Positions 1 to 10,623 are shown, counted from the first letter of the stretch. The stretch: DNA of 64,000 bases from Pseudonocardia alni (GCF_002813375.1 NZ_PHUJ01000003.1:1674001-1738000), one strand, 5' to 3'. The notes: generated by a model not told the origin, from the sequence alone. Numbers and translations: made by a program.

Positions 1-83
1 GCCGGCACTGTCGCGATGCTGTCCGGTCCCTGTGCGCGGTCTGTGAGCGATGAGTTCCGGGCGCGACGCCGGTCACGCCTCAC

Positions 84-776
84 ATGACCGAGCCGATCAC
101 CGCCGCCCTGCCACCCGTCGTCGACACCGCCACCTGGGAGCGCGAGCTCGCCGCGCTGCGCGTCCGGGAGAAGGCCGCCACCCGCGAGCTGGACGCCATC
201 GCCGCCGCCCGTCGCCGGCTGCCGATGGTCGAGATGCCCGACTACGTCCTGCGCGGCGAGAACGGCCCCGTCCGCCTCGCCGAGATCTTCGACGGCCACC
301 CGCAGCTGATCGTCTACAGCCACATGTGGCACGACGGCGCCGTCTGGCAGTGCGGCGGGTGCACGGGGTTCACCTCGCAGTTCACCCGGCTCGCCGGCCT
401 GGAGAAGTTCGACGCCCGCTTCGTGGTCGTCACCCAGGGCCCGATCGACGAGGCGCTGGCCTACCGGCGTCGCGTCGGCAACACCATGGCCTGGTACTCG
501 ACGGCCGACAGCAGCTTCGGCACCGACGTCGGCGCCCCGCCCGGGGGCGGCTTCGCGGTCAACGTGTTCCTGCGCGACGGCGACCGCGTCTTCCGCACCT
601 GGCACACCGACGGCCGCGGCACCGAGCAGCTGTCCTACCTGTTCCCGCTGGTCGACGTGCTGCCCTACGGCCGCCAGGAGGTCTGGCAGGACTCGCCGGA
701 GGGCTGGCCGCAGGGCCCCACCTACAGCCGGTGGGCCGGGCCGCAGGAGATCGCCGCCGCCTACGGCGAGGGCTGA
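84..776 (+). CDS. DUF899 family thioredoxin-like protein
   Basis: A 230-residue cytosolic protein of the DUF899 type, a thioredoxin-fold family of unproven function. The family signature is visible at residues 78-96: YSHMW, an acidic residue, then CGGC at 90-93 followed by TGF, the equivalent of a CxxC redox centre. The N-terminal helix with REKAATRELDAIAAARRRLP is also typical. No signal peptide or membrane segment. The gene runs convergently into the TetR gene and their 3' ends overlap by 16 nt. No strong ribosome binding site is visible before the ATG. A redox or peroxide-related role is a guess from the fold. Confidence 0.85.
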   Translation: MTEPITAALPPVVDTATWERELAALRVREKAATRELDAIAAARRRLPMVEMPDYVLRGENGPVRLAEIFDGHPQLIVYSHMWHDGAVWQCGGCTGFTSQFTRLAGLEKFDARFVVVTQGPIDEALAYRRRVGNTMAWYSTADSSFGTDVGAPPGGGFAVNVFLRDGDRVFRTWHTDGRGTEQLSYLFPLVDVLPYGRQEVWQDSPEGWPQGPTYSRWAGPQEIAAAYGEG

Positions 777-1408
777 GCCCGCGCCCGTACCCCGGCCAGG
801 ACGGTGTCGACGACCGCCGCCGCGTAACCCCGGGCGTCGTCGCGGGCGGCGAGGTGCGCGGGGGTGGTCGCGACGTGGTTGCGCACCGCCCCCGCGACCA
901 GGTCCGCGACCAGCGCCACCGACGTCCCGGCGGGCAGTTCACCGCGCTCGATGCCGCGGCGCACCATCGTGCGCGCCCCGCGGACGTGCTCGGGGTAGGC
1001 GTCGTCGGCGAGCGCGCCCGCGATATCCGGGACCCGGTGGGAGTCGACGAGCAGCCGTTCGACCAGCCGGCCGTCGTCGCTCGTGGCGAACGCCGTCCAC
1101 AGCTCGGCGAAGGTCACCAGGTCCTCGCGCAGCGAGCCGGTGTCGATGTCGGCGACGAAGCGGGCCCGGTCACGCACCGCCGCCACCAGCAGCGCCGCCC
1201 GGGTCGGCCAGCGCAGGTACAGCGACCCCTTCCCGATCGAGGACCGGCGGGCCACCTCCTCGAGCGACAGCCCGGACCAGCCTCGCTCGCCGTAGACCTC
1301 GCGGGCGGCGGCGAGGGCGCGACGGTCGACGTCCGGGTCGCGCGGACGTCCGCTGCGGCGCGACGGCGGGGGCACGGCGGCGATCCTGCCAGACGGTGCT
1401 GTGACCAC
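761..1408 (-). CDS. TetR family transcriptional regulator
   Basis: A 215-residue TetR-type repressor starting at GTG. The N-terminal helix-turn-helix lies at about residues 26-72, with the family pattern LSLEEVARRSSIGKGSLYLRW and the preceding GRPRDPDVDRRALAAA helix. The rest is a helical ligand-binding domain. The gene is divergent from the nitronate monooxygenase and thiolase-like pair, so it probably represses that pair. A 6-3-6 inverted repeat lies between the two starts at 1421-1435. The ligand is unknown. The 3' end overlaps the convergent DUF899 gene. Confidence 0.9.
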   Translation of the reverse strand: MVTAPSGRIAAVPPPSRRSGRPRDPDVDRRALAAAREVYGERGWSGLSLEEVARRSSIGKGSLYLRWPTRAALLVAAVRDRARFVADIDTGSLREDLVTFAELWTAFATSDDGRLVERLLVDSHRVPDIAGALADDAYPEHVRGARTMVRRGIERGELPAGTSVALVADLVAGAVRNHVATTPAHLAARDDARGYAAAVVDTVLAGVRARAQPSP

Positions 1409-1420
1409 CGACCCACTTCT

Positions 1421-1435
1421 GGACGGTGTCCGTCC
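1421..1435. promoter_or_regulatory. Inverted repeat, candidate TetR operator
   Basis: GGACGG-TGT-CCGTCC is a perfect 6-3-6 dyad between the divergent TetR and nitronate monooxygenase genes. It sits just upstream of a possible extended -10 element TAATAC (1437-1442), where a bound repressor would block transcription toward the monooxygenase. Half-site-like ACGGTG also occurs at about 1393. Assignment to this TetR protein is inference from position. Confidence 0.55.
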
Positions 1436-1452
1436 GTAATACGCTCACCGGT

Positions 1453-2580
1453 GTGATCAGGACAGCGCTGACCGATCTGCTGGGCGTCGAGCACCCGATC
1501 GTCGGGTTCAACCGGTCCCCCGCGGTGGTGACCGAGGTGAGCCGCGCCGGCGGGTTCGGGGTACTCGCCGCGGTCTCCTACACCGCCGAGGAGCTCGATG
1601 CGCAGCTGACCTGGATCGAGGAGCAGCTCGACGGGCGGCCCTACGGGGTCGACCTGCTCGTCCCGGAGAAGACCGCCGACACCGGGGCCGACCGGGAGGA
1701 CCTCGTCGCCGCGTTGCGTGCGCAGCTCCCGGCCGAGCACCTCGCCTTCATCGACGACCTGCTCGACCGCTACGGCATCCCGCGGGTGCCGGTCGACCCC
1801 GGGCGCGACGCGATCGCGGCGGGGATGAGCCGGCGCGGCGCCGAGGCCCAGCTCGACGCGGTGTTCGCCCACCGGCCCGCGCTCGTCGCGAACGCGCTCG
1901 GTACCGCGCCGCCGCACCTCGTGGAGCGCGCGCACGACGCCGGGATGGCCGTCGCCGCGCTGGTCGGGACCCGCCGGCACGCCGAGCGGCAGCTCGCGGC
2001 CGGGGTCGACGTGCTCGTCGCGCAGGGCACCGAGGCCGGTGGGCACACCGGCACGATCGCGACGACGGTGCTCACCCCGGAGATCGTCGATGTCGCCGGG
2101 GACCGTCCGGTGCTGGCCGCGGGCGGCATCGCCTCGGGCGACCAGATGGCCGCCGCGCTCGCGCTCGGCGCGGCCGGGGTGTGGTGCGGCTCGGTGTGGC
2201 TGTGCAGTGTCGAGGACGTGGCGCCGGAGTCGGTGAAGCGCAAGTTCCTCGCCGCGGGCAGCGGCGACACCGTCCGCTCCCCCGCCCGGACCGGCAAGCC
2301 CGCCCGGCAGCTGCGCAGCGCCTACCACGACGCGTGGTCCGCACCCGGCGCGCCGGCGCCGCTGCCGATGCCGCTGCAGCCGCTGCTGACCCTGCAGGCC
2401 TGGTCGAGCATCGACGCCGCAGCCGACGCCGGGAACCCCGGCGCCCAGGAGCTGCAGTCGTTCTTCGTCGGGCAGGTCGTCGGCGCGTTCACCGAGCTGC
2501 GCGGCGCGGGCGAGATCACCCGGGAGATGGCGCGCGACTGCGAGCAGCGTATCGCCGCGCTCGCGGGGCTGGTCCGATGA
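1453..2580 (+). CDS. Nitronate monooxygenase family flavoprotein
   Basis: A 375-residue TIM-barrel FMN enzyme of the nitronate monooxygenase/2-nitropropane dioxygenase family. Nitronates are oxidised to carbonyl compounds and nitrite. Visible motifs are the N-terminal HPIVGFNRSP and AGGFGVLAAV strands, the FMN phosphate loop AQGTEAGGHTGT near residue 195, and AAGGIASGDQ near 225. I chose the GTG at 1453 (MIRTALTDLLG, where family homology begins) over the in-frame GTG at 1426, because the earlier start lies in the operator and -10 region. The mRNA may then be nearly leaderless. The stop overlaps the start of the thiolase-like gene (ATGA), so they are coupled. Many relatives act on CoA thioesters or lipids, so the substrate is open. 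Confidence 0.85.
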   Translation: MIRTALTDLLGVEHPIVGFNRSPAVVTEVSRAGGFGVLAAVSYTAEELDAQLTWIEEQLDGRPYGVDLLVPEKTADTGADREDLVAALRAQLPAEHLAFIDDLLDRYGIPRVPVDPGRDAIAAGMSRRGAEAQLDAVFAHRPALVANALGTAPPHLVERAHDAGMAVAALVGTRRHAERQLAAGVDVLVAQGTEAGGHTGTIATTVLTPEIVDVAGDRPVLAAGGIASGDQMAAALALGAAGVWCGSVWLCSVEDVAPESVKRKFLAAGSGDTVRSPARTGKPARQLRSAYHDAWSAPGAPAPLPMPLQPLLTLQAWSSIDAAADAGNPGAQELQSFFVGQVVGAFTELRGAGEITREMARDCEQRIAALAGLVR

Positions 2581-4112
2581 GCCTCGACCCGCGGACACCC
2601 GTCGTCGTCGGGGTCGGGGAGGCCTCCGAGCGGATCGGCGAGCCCGGCTACGCCGCCCTGTCACCGGTCGGGCTCGGTGCCGCCGCGGCGGCCGCGGCGC
2701 TCGCCGACACCGGCGCCGACCCGGCCGCGGTCGCGGCGGCGCTGACCGTCGTCGCCGGGGTGCGGCAGTTCGAGATGTCGGTGCCCGGGGCGGTCGCGCC
2801 GCTGGGCCGGGCGGACAACTACCCGCGTGCGGTCGCCCGCCGCGTCGGCGCCGACCCGCGGCGGGCGGTGCTCGACGTCGTCGGCGGGCAGTCCCCGCAA
2901 CGGCTCGTCAGCGAGTTCGCCGGCGCGATCGCCCGCGGGGAGGCCGGGGCGGTGCTGCTCGTCGGGGCCGAGGCGATGTCGACCGTGCGGGACTTGATGT
3001 CGCGTCCCGAGGCCGAGCGGCCCGACCACGGCGAACACGTCGGCGGCACGCTGGAGGACCGCGGGTACGGCTCGGAGCTGCGCAGCCCGGCCGCCGAGGC
3101 GCACGGTGTGCTCTCCCCCGCCGCCTACTACGCGCTGTGCGAGAACGCCCGCCGCGCCCGGCTCGGCCTCGCACGGGACGCCTACGCCCACGGGATGGGC
3201 GAGCTGTTCGCGCCGTTCACCCGGGTCGCCGCCGGGCACCCGCACGCCGCCGCACCGCGGGTCCGAGAGCCCGACGAGCTCGTCACGACCGACGACCGCA
3301 ACCGGATGATCACCGACCCCTACCCGCGGTTCCTCGTCTCGCGCGACCAGGTCAACCAGGGCGCCGCGGTCGTCCTCACCTCGGTCGGCACCGCACACGA
3401 CCTGGGGATCGACCCGCAGCGGTGGGTGTTCCTGCACGGCCACGCCGACCTCACCGAGCACGCCGTGCTCGACCGCCCCGACCTGGGCGCCTACCCGGCC
3501 GCCGAGGCCGCCGTCCGGCACGCCCTGGACCGCGCCGGGACCGGCGTGGACGACCTCGCCGCGATCGACCTGTACTCCTGCTTCCCGATCGCGGTGTCCT
3601 CGGTCGCCGACCCCCTCGGGCTGGCCGCCGACGACCCGCGCGGGCTCACCGTCACCGGTGGGCTGCCGTTCTTCGGCGGGCCGGGGAACGACTACTCGAT
3701 GCACGCGGTCGCCGAGGTCGTGCGACGCCTGCGGGCCGACCCGGGTACGTACGGCCTGGTCGGCGCGAACGGCGGGTTCCTGTCCAAGTACTCCGCCGGG
3801 GTCTACTCCACCCGCCCCGCCCCCTGGCGCGACGACGACAGCGCCGCGCTCCAGGCCCGGCTCGACGCCGTTCCCACCGTCCCGACGACGACCGCCGCCG
3901 ACGGCGCGGCGACCGTCGAGACCTGGACGGTGCGCCACGACCGCGACGGCAGCCGGCACGCGGTCGTCGTCGGCCGGCTCGACGACGGCGGTGCGCGGTT
4001 CGTCGGGTGCGGTCGCGACGACGAGCTGCCGGAGCTGCTCGCCGGCGACCCGGCCGGGGCGGCGGTACGGGTCCGGCCAGACGGGAAGCTGACGATCGTC
4101 ACGCCGCGCTGA
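2577..4112 (+). CDS. Thiolase-like protein (SCP2/TLP1-type acetyl-CoA acetyltransferase)
   Basis: A 511-residue thiolase-superfamily protein. It starts RTPVVVGVGEASERIGEPGY and continues through the thiolase fold, with IDLYSCFPIAVSS near residue 335 and GGLPFFGGPGNDYSMHAV near 365. The C-terminal ~80 residues match the extra OB-like domain of type 1 thiolase-like proteins. Such proteins often lack one or more classical catalytic cysteines and may bind acyl-CoA or lipids rather than condense acetyl-CoA. It is translationally coupled to the nitronate monooxygenase and presumably under the divergent TetR regulator. Confidence 0.8.
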   Translation: MSLDPRTPVVVGVGEASERIGEPGYAALSPVGLGAAAAAAALADTGADPAAVAAALTVVAGVRQFEMSVPGAVAPLGRADNYPRAVARRVGADPRRAVLDVVGGQSPQRLVSEFAGAIARGEAGAVLLVGAEAMSTVRDLMSRPEAERPDHGEHVGGTLEDRGYGSELRSPAAEAHGVLSPAAYYALCENARRARLGLARDAYAHGMGELFAPFTRVAAGHPHAAAPRVREPDELVTTDDRNRMITDPYPRFLVSRDQVNQGAAVVLTSVGTAHDLGIDPQRWVFLHGHADLTEHAVLDRPDLGAYPAAEAAVRHALDRAGTGVDDLAAIDLYSCFPIAVSSVADPLGLAADDPRGLTVTGGLPFFGGPGNDYSMHAVAEVVRRLRADPGTYGLVGANGGFLSKYSAGVYSTRPAPWRDDDSAALQARLDAVPTVPTTTAADGAATVETWTVRHDRDGSRHAVVVGRLDDGGARFVGCGRDDELPELLAGDPAGAAVRVRPDGKLTIVTPR

Positions 4113-4130
4113 CGGGTGTCCGGACCCCGT
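4112..4130. terminator. Weak inverted repeat between convergent genes
   Basis: ACGGG and CCCGT flank TGTCCGGAC, forming a short dyad just after the thiolase-like stop and before the convergent aminotransferase-family gene. There is no T-tract. It may be a bidirectional terminator, but the stem is short. Confidence 0.3.
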
Positions 4131-4157
4131 GACCGCGAGGTCGCCGAGCGCGAGCCG

Positions 4158-5835
<1,678 letters not shown>

Positions 5836-5845
5836 GGCGCCAGCA

Positions 5846-7045
5846 TCACCGATCGCCGGGATCCGTGCGACCGGCGGACAGCACGACCAGGCACAGCGCC
5901 GCGTCGCGGGGCCGGGTCAGGTCCAGCCCGGTGAGCGCGCGGAAACGGCGCATCCGGTTCAGAACGGTATTGCGGTGGCAGTACAGCGCGGACGCGACCC
6001 GGGTGACGCTGCCGTGCTCCAGCCAGGCCCGCGCGGTCGCGCGCAGGACCGCCGTCTCCTCCGGCGGGGCCGCGGCCAGACCGGCCAGCACCCGGGCGGG
6101 CAGGCCACCGTGCTCGTCGAGGGCGGCGCGGGCGACCCGCGGCCACATGTCGTGCGGGTCGTGCGGGCGAGCGGCGTCGCCGGGCAGCAGGTGGGCCATG
6201 GCCACCGCGGCCGACGCCGCGGCCGGGACGGCGGCGAGCCCGCCGACCGCCGGGATGATCACGCACGCGACGCCGTCGGTGAGGCGGGCCAGCACCCGGC
6301 CGTCGTCGGGGGCGGCGGGACGGAACACCACGACGCCCAGCTCCGCGTCGCGCAGGAACAGGCCGGTCGGGCCGCCGTCGAGGCGGGCCGCGCGCCCGCG
6401 GAGGGTGGCGGCGGCATCGCCGAGCCCGGCGCAGACGTCGAAGGTGTCCCCGGCGGCGACCCGCAGCCCGGCGGCCACCCGCGCGAGGACCTCCGGTGGG
6501 CGCGGGCCCGCGGCGAAGAGCACGTCGAGCAGCTGGCGGCGCTCGTCGCGGTGCTGCTCGGCCAGCAGCGCCCGCTCGGACAGGAACGCGACGTGCACCC
6601 GGCGGACGTAGGCGTCCACGACCGCCCACAGCCGGTCGGCGCGCCGGGCCGCGACCTCGACCGCCCCGGGCTCGCCGGCCGCCTCGGCCAGCAGCGCCGA
6701 CCACACGACGGGGAAGTCGAGCCGCACGGCCCGCACGAGGTTGTCCGGGTCGACGCCCTGGCGGGCCCGCCGCCGCCCGAGCCGCTCGGCCTGGCCGGCG
6801 GGGTCGGCGGGACGGCCCGGGTCGGCGAGCCGGTCCAGCAGCAGGGCCAGCGCCTCCTCCGCGGTCTCGCGCAGGTCCGGGGCGGTGACCGGCTCGGCGC
6901 GGTAGTGACCGCCGTCGTCGAGCAGCCGCAGGAAGTGCTCGGCGAGGTCCGGGACCCGGCTCCGGACGCGCGCCACCAGCCGCAGCCAGACGGCCTCGTC
7001 CGCGGCGTCGGTCGCGTGTCCGGTGACGGGCGGCGCGGTGTCCAC
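5846..7045 (-). CDS. PucR family transcriptional regulator
   Basis: A 399-residue regulator starting at GTG. The C-terminal ~60 residues carry the PucR/CdaR helix-turn-helix: TARAWLEHGSVTRVASAL, then YCHRNTVLNRMRRF, then LTGLDLTRPRDAALCLV. The N-terminal half is a helical sensory region (RVPDLAEHFLRLLDD and later). PucR-type proteins control purine, ureide and amino acid catabolism in Gram-positive bacteria. It lies 22 nt downstream of the M20 amidohydrolase and upstream of dgdA, so it is probably the local regulator of that operon and of the divergent MHS transporter. Confidence 0.88.
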   Translation of the reverse strand: MDTAPPVTGHATDAADEAVWLRLVARVRSRVPDLAEHFLRLLDDGGHYRAEPVTAPDLRETAEEALALLLDRLADPGRPADPAGQAERLGRRRARQGVDPDNLVRAVRLDFPVVWSALLAEAAGEPGAVEVAARRADRLWAVVDAYVRRVHVAFLSERALLAEQHRDERRQLLDVLFAAGPRPPEVLARVAAGLRVAAGDTFDVCAGLGDAAATLRGRAARLDGGPTGLFLRDAELGVVVFRPAAPDDGRVLARLTDGVACVIIPAVGGLAAVPAAASAAVAMAHLLPGDAARPHDPHDMWPRVARAALDEHGGLPARVLAGLAAAPPEETAVLRATARAWLEHGSVTRVASALYCHRNTVLNRMRRFRALTGLDLTRPRDAALCLVVLSAGRTDPGDR

Positions 7046-7067
7046 GGGGCGAGCCTGCCAGCTCCGC

Positions 7068-8318
7068 TCACCCCACGGGCACGCCGTCGACGAGCCGGTC
7101 GAGCACCTCGGTGAGCAGGTCGATCCCGGCGTCGGCGTCGGCGTCGTGGGTGAGCTCGCCCTCGTTGTGGGTGACCCCGCCGACGCTGGGCACGAACAGC
7201 AGCACCGTGGGGACGACGCCGTTCATCGGGATCGCGTCGTGTCCGGCGAGGGTCATCATCCGGCGGTGGCTCAGCCCGAGCCGGTCCGCGCACCCGGCGG
7301 CCAGGTCCACCCCGGCGGCGGGCAGCGGCCGCACACCCCAGTGGTGGGTGCGGACGACCCGGATGCCGACCCGCGCCGCGTCCTCGATGCCGGGCACGCG
7401 CTCGGCCAGCAGCGCCGACGCCCGCTCCAGCACGGTCTCGTCGGGCGAGCGCAGGTCCAGGTGCAGGCGCACCTCGCGGGCGACCGTGACGGGGCTGTTC
7501 GGCTCCACCGTCAGCTGCGAGACCGAGGTGTGCAGCGGCACCTCCGGGGTGGAGAGCCGGTCGGACAGCTCGCGGGCCAGCACGGTCAGGTGCGCGGCGC
7601 CCAGCAGCGCGTCGCGGCGCTCGTGCATCCGGGTGGCCCCGGTGTGGGACTGCTCCCCCTCGACGGTGACGGCGAACTTGTGCGCCGCCCACGTCGCCTC
7701 GACCAGGCCGATCGTCGTCCCGGTCTCCTCCAGGATCCGGCCCTGCTCGACGTGGATCTCGGCGTAGGCGGCGACGTCGGACACCGCCGGCGCACCGGTG
7801 CCCGGGCCGCCGAGCCGGTGCTGGGCGGCCAGCAGGTCCCCGGCGCGCGCCCCGGCGAGGTCGCGGGCGTCCAGGGCGGTCGCGGCGTCGAGCAGCCCGG
7901 CGTGCACCGAGCTGCCCATCAGGCTCGGGGTGAACCGCGACCCCTCCTCGTTGAACCAGCTCACGACGGCGATGTTGTGCCGCGGCGGCGGGCCGCCCGC
8001 ACGGCGCCGCGCCACCCGCAGCGCGGCGTGCCCGGCGGCGAGCACGCCGTAGGCGCCGTCCCAGCGGCCGCCGCGGGGCTGGCTGTCCAGGTGCGACCCG
8101 AGCAGCACGTACGGCGCCCCGGGCGTCGTCTCGAGCAGCCCGAACTGGTTCCCGGCGCCGTCGTGGACGACGCGGAAGCCGTACGCGGTCAGCCGTCCGG
8201 CCCACCACTCGTGGGCGGCGGCGTCGGCGTCGGAGGCCGCCTCGCGGTGCACCCCGCCGCCGGCGGTGGCACCGATCGCGGACAGGGCGGTGAAGTCCTC
8301 GGCGAAGCTCGTCACCAC
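7068..8318 (-). CDS. M20 family Zn-dependent amidohydrolase (N-carbamoyl-L-amino acid hydrolase / allantoate amidohydrolase type)
   Basis: A 416-residue metallohydrolase of the hydantoinase/carbamoylase branch of M20. Metal-ligand motifs are in order: GSHLDSQPRGGRWDGAYG, then SWFNEEGSRF, EIHVEQG (catalytic and dimerisation region), and VTHNEGEL near the C terminus. It should hydrolyse N-carbamoyl amino acids or related ureides, giving the amino acid, CO2 and ammonia. I take the start at GTG 8318 (MVTSFAEDFTALSAIG), where homology begins; an in-frame start at 8396 adds a basic tail with no family resemblance. It heads the operon with the PucR regulator and dialkylglycine decarboxylase, opposite an MHS importer. 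That context favours carbamoyl amino acids over allantoate. Confidence 0.82.
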   Translation of the reverse strand: MVTSFAEDFTALSAIGATAGGGVHREAASDADAAAHEWWAGRLTAYGFRVVHDGAGNQFGLLETTPGAPYVLLGSHLDSQPRGGRWDGAYGVLAAGHAALRVARRRAGGPPPRHNIAVVSWFNEEGSRFTPSLMGSSVHAGLLDAATALDARDLAGARAGDLLAAQHRLGGPGTGAPAVSDVAAYAEIHVEQGRILEETGTTIGLVEATWAAHKFAVTVEGEQSHTGATRMHERRDALLGAAHLTVLARELSDRLSTPEVPLHTSVSQLTVEPNSPVTVAREVRLHLDLRSPDETVLERASALLAERVPGIEDAARVGIRVVRTHHWGVRPLPAAGVDLAAGCADRLGLSHRRMMTLAGHDAIPMNGVVPTVLLFVPSVGGVTHNEGELTHDADADAGIDLLTEVLDRLVDGVPVG

Positions 8319-8500
8319 CCGAGCCCACCACGCACGGCGGCGCCGCGGCAGCCCCCGGACGCCGCGTGTTCCGAACCCCGAGGTGTGCATCTGCACAACG
8401 ATCGCGGCGCAACGCGCGACGTCCGGCTGTTCACAGACGCGCGTGGGTTGCGGATGCTGTGCGGAACTCCTGTCCCCGCCCGCGCAGCGAGAGGCCGCCC

Positions 8501-9814
8501 ATGACCGACCGCCCCGCCACGCCCACCGTGACCGACGCGGACGCCCGCCGGGTCGCCTTCGGTGCGTTCGTCGGCACCGCGCTCGAGTGGTACGACTTCT
8601 TCCTCTACGGCACCGCGGCGTCGCTGGTGTTCAACCGGCTCTTCTTCGCCACCGGCGACCCGGTCGTCGCGACGCTGGCCGCGTTCGCGTCGTTCGCGGT
8701 CGGGTTCGCCGCGCGCCCGGTCGGGGCGGTGATCTTCGGCCACCTCGGCGACCGGATCGGCCGGCGCCGCTGCCTGATCGTCACGGTGACGATGATCGGG
8801 ATCGTCACCGGGCTGATCGGCCTGCTGCCCACCTACCTGTCGATCGGGCTGGCGGCCCCGCTGCTGCTGACCCTGTTCCGGCTGCTGCAGGGCGTCGCGG
8901 TCGGCGGCGAGTGGGGCGGCGCGGTCACCCTCGCCGTCGAGCACGCGCCGCCGGAGCGCCGCGGCCGCTACGCGGCGATGCCGCAGGTCGGCGCCCCCGT
9001 CGGCACCCTGCTGTCCTCCGGCGCGTTCCTCGCGGTGGCGACGCTCCCCCCGGAGAGCTTCGACTCCTGGGGCTGGCGGCTGCCGTTCCTCGCGGCGTTC
9101 CCGCTGCTGGGGATCGCGCTGTGGCTGCGACGCCGGGTCGAGGAGTCGCCGCTGTTCGCGACGATGCTCGAGACCGACGAGCGCGCGTCGTCGCCGGTGC
9201 GCGAGGTCGTGACGCGGGCATCGCCGCAGCTGGCGGTCGGCGCCGGGTCGGCGTTCCTGGGGGTCGGCGGCTTCTACCTGATCACCACGTTCGCGATCAG
9301 CTACGGCACCGCGACACTCGGCCTGCCACGCTCGCTGATGCTGGGCGCGACGCTGGTCGCCGCGGTCGTCGAGATCGGGGTCGTCGTGCTCGGCGGCCGT
9401 CTCGCGGAGCGCCACGGCGCGTGGCGGGTCACCGTCGCCGGCGGCATCGCGTCCGCGGTCGCGGCGTTCCCGGCGTTCTGGCTGCTGGACTCGCGCTCGC
9501 CGGTCCTGGTCGTCCTCGGCGTCACGGTGGCCACCGCGCTGCTGTCGGTGCCCTACGCCGTCTCGGGGGCGTTGCTCACCGAGCTGTTCCCGGCGCACCT
9601 GCGCTACTCGGGGGTCGCGCTGTCGTCGAACCTGGCCGGTGTGGTGTCCGGGTTCGTGCCCCTGGCCGCGACGGCGCTGCTGGCCGCGGGCGGGGGCTCC
9701 TCGGCCATGCCCGCCCTGCTGCTCGTCGGGATCTCGCTCGTCACCGCCGGTTCCGGGGCGCTCGCGCCGCGCCTGTTCGCCGAGCGGGACCGGGTGGTCG
9801 CCGCGGACCGCTGA
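8501..9814 (+). CDS. MHS family MFS metabolite:H+ symporter
   Basis: A 437-residue, 12-segment transporter of the metabolite:H+ symporter branch. Signatures: FGAFVGTALEWYDFFLYGTAA in TM1, GHLGDRIGRRRCLI between TM2 and TM3, RLLQGVAVGGEWGGA, and RRRVEESPLF after TM6. I chose the ATG at 8501 with GAGAGG upstream; the in-frame sequence before it is Arg-rich and unlike the family. It is divergent from the M20/PucR/dgdA operon and likely imports the substrate of that pathway (an organic acid, amino acid or ureide). Confidence 0.88.
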   Translation: MTDRPATPTVTDADARRVAFGAFVGTALEWYDFFLYGTAASLVFNRLFFATGDPVVATLAAFASFAVGFAARPVGAVIFGHLGDRIGRRRCLIVTVTMIGIVTGLIGLLPTYLSIGLAAPLLLTLFRLLQGVAVGGEWGGAVTLAVEHAPPERRGRYAAMPQVGAPVGTLLSSGAFLAVATLPPESFDSWGWRLPFLAAFPLLGIALWLRRRVEESPLFATMLETDERASSPVREVVTRASPQLAVGAGSAFLGVGGFYLITTFAISYGTATLGLPRSLMLGATLVAAVVEIGVVVLGGRLAERHGAWRVTVAGGIASAVAAFPAFWLLDSRSPVLVVLGVTVATALLSVPYAVSGALLTELFPAHLRYSGVALSSNLAGVVSGFVPLAATALLAAGGGSSAMPALLLVGISLVTAGSGALAPRLFAERDRVVAADR

Positions 9815-9820
9815 GCCACC

Positions 9821-9853
9821 CCGTGCCGCACGCCCGCCCCGGATACGGCACGG
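9821..9853. promoter_or_regulatory. Inverted repeat upstream of MerR gene 1
   Basis: CCGTGCCG (9821-9828) and CGGCACGG (9846-9853) form an 8-bp perfect dyad with a 17-nt gap, between the MHS transporter stop and the MerR gene at 9889. It could be the terminator hairpin of the transporter gene. The core half-sites GTGCCG/CGGCAC are the same as those in the operators of the close MerR paralogue at 26667, though there they are only 3 nt apart. Confidence 0.45.
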
Positions 9854-9888
9854 TGGGCACAAGGCGGGAAACGGACGAGGGGGACGTC

Positions 9889-10623
9889 GTGACCTGGAGC
9901 ACCCGTGAGGTCGCCGAGCTGGCAGGGACCAGCCTGCGGGCGGTGCGGCACTACCACGAGATCGGGCTGCTGGCCGAGCCCGAGCGGCGCACGAACGGTT
10001 ACAAGCAGTACGGGGTCGCGCACCTGGTGCGGCTGCTGCGGATCAAGCGGCTCGTCGACCTGGGGTTCTCGCTGGCCCAGATCTCCGACATGAACGACGC
10101 CGACGCCCACCCGGAGGAGGCCGCCCGCGCGCTCGACGCCGAGCTGGCCGCCACCATCGAGCGGCTGCAGCAGGCCCGCACCGAGCTGGCCCTGATCCTG
10201 GACGGTGCCGCGCCCACCGACCTGCCCACCGAGTTCGCCGCGGCCGCCGACCAGCCGATGTCCGAGGCCGACCGGTCGCTCACCCTCGTCCTTCCGCGGG
10301 TGCTGGGCTCGGAGCGGCTGCAGGCCGTCGCGGACATGCTGGCCGACGCCCGCCCGGACCCGACGCAGAACCGGTTCGACACGCTCCCGGCCGACGCCGA
10401 CGAGGCCACCCGCCAGGAGCTCGCCGACCGGATGGTGCCCTACATGCGCGCGCTCTACGAGACCCATCCCGGCCTGGTCGCGCCGAACACCGACGCACCC
10501 GTCGGTGAGCAGCGGGCGGAGCAGACCCTGGGCCGGGCGATGCGGGAGTTGTACAACCGCGCCCAGCTCGACGTGCTCGTGCGCGCCGGGAAGGCCCTCG
10601 CCGCGGAGAGTGGGGACGGCTGA
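9889..10623 (+). CDS. MerR family transcriptional regulator (paralogue 1)
   Basis: A 244-residue activator. The N-terminal MerR winged helix begins at the first residues (STREVAELAGTSLRAVRHYHEIG, with the wing NGYKQYGVAHLVRLLRIKRL) and is followed by a coiled dimerisation helix. The ~150-residue C-terminal effector domain ends MRELYNRAQLDVL. It is not TipA-like in an obvious way and has no cysteine cluster for metals. The GTG at 9889 has GAGGGGG upstream and matches the start of two paralogues in this window (12424-13134 and 26667-27392). The recognition region is nearly identical to that of the 26667 paralogue. Target genes are unknown; the MHS gene upstream is separated by a dyad. Confidence 0.88.
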   Translation: MTWSTREVAELAGTSLRAVRHYHEIGLLAEPERRTNGYKQYGVAHLVRLLRIKRLVDLGFSLAQISDMNDADAHPEEAARALDAELAATIERLQQARTELALILDGAAPTDLPTEFAAAADQPMSEADRSLTLVLPRVLGSERLQAVADMLADARPDPTQNRFDTLPADADEATRQELADRMVPYMRALYETHPGLVAPNTDAPVGEQRAEQTLGRAMRELYNRAQLDVLVRAGKALAAESGDG

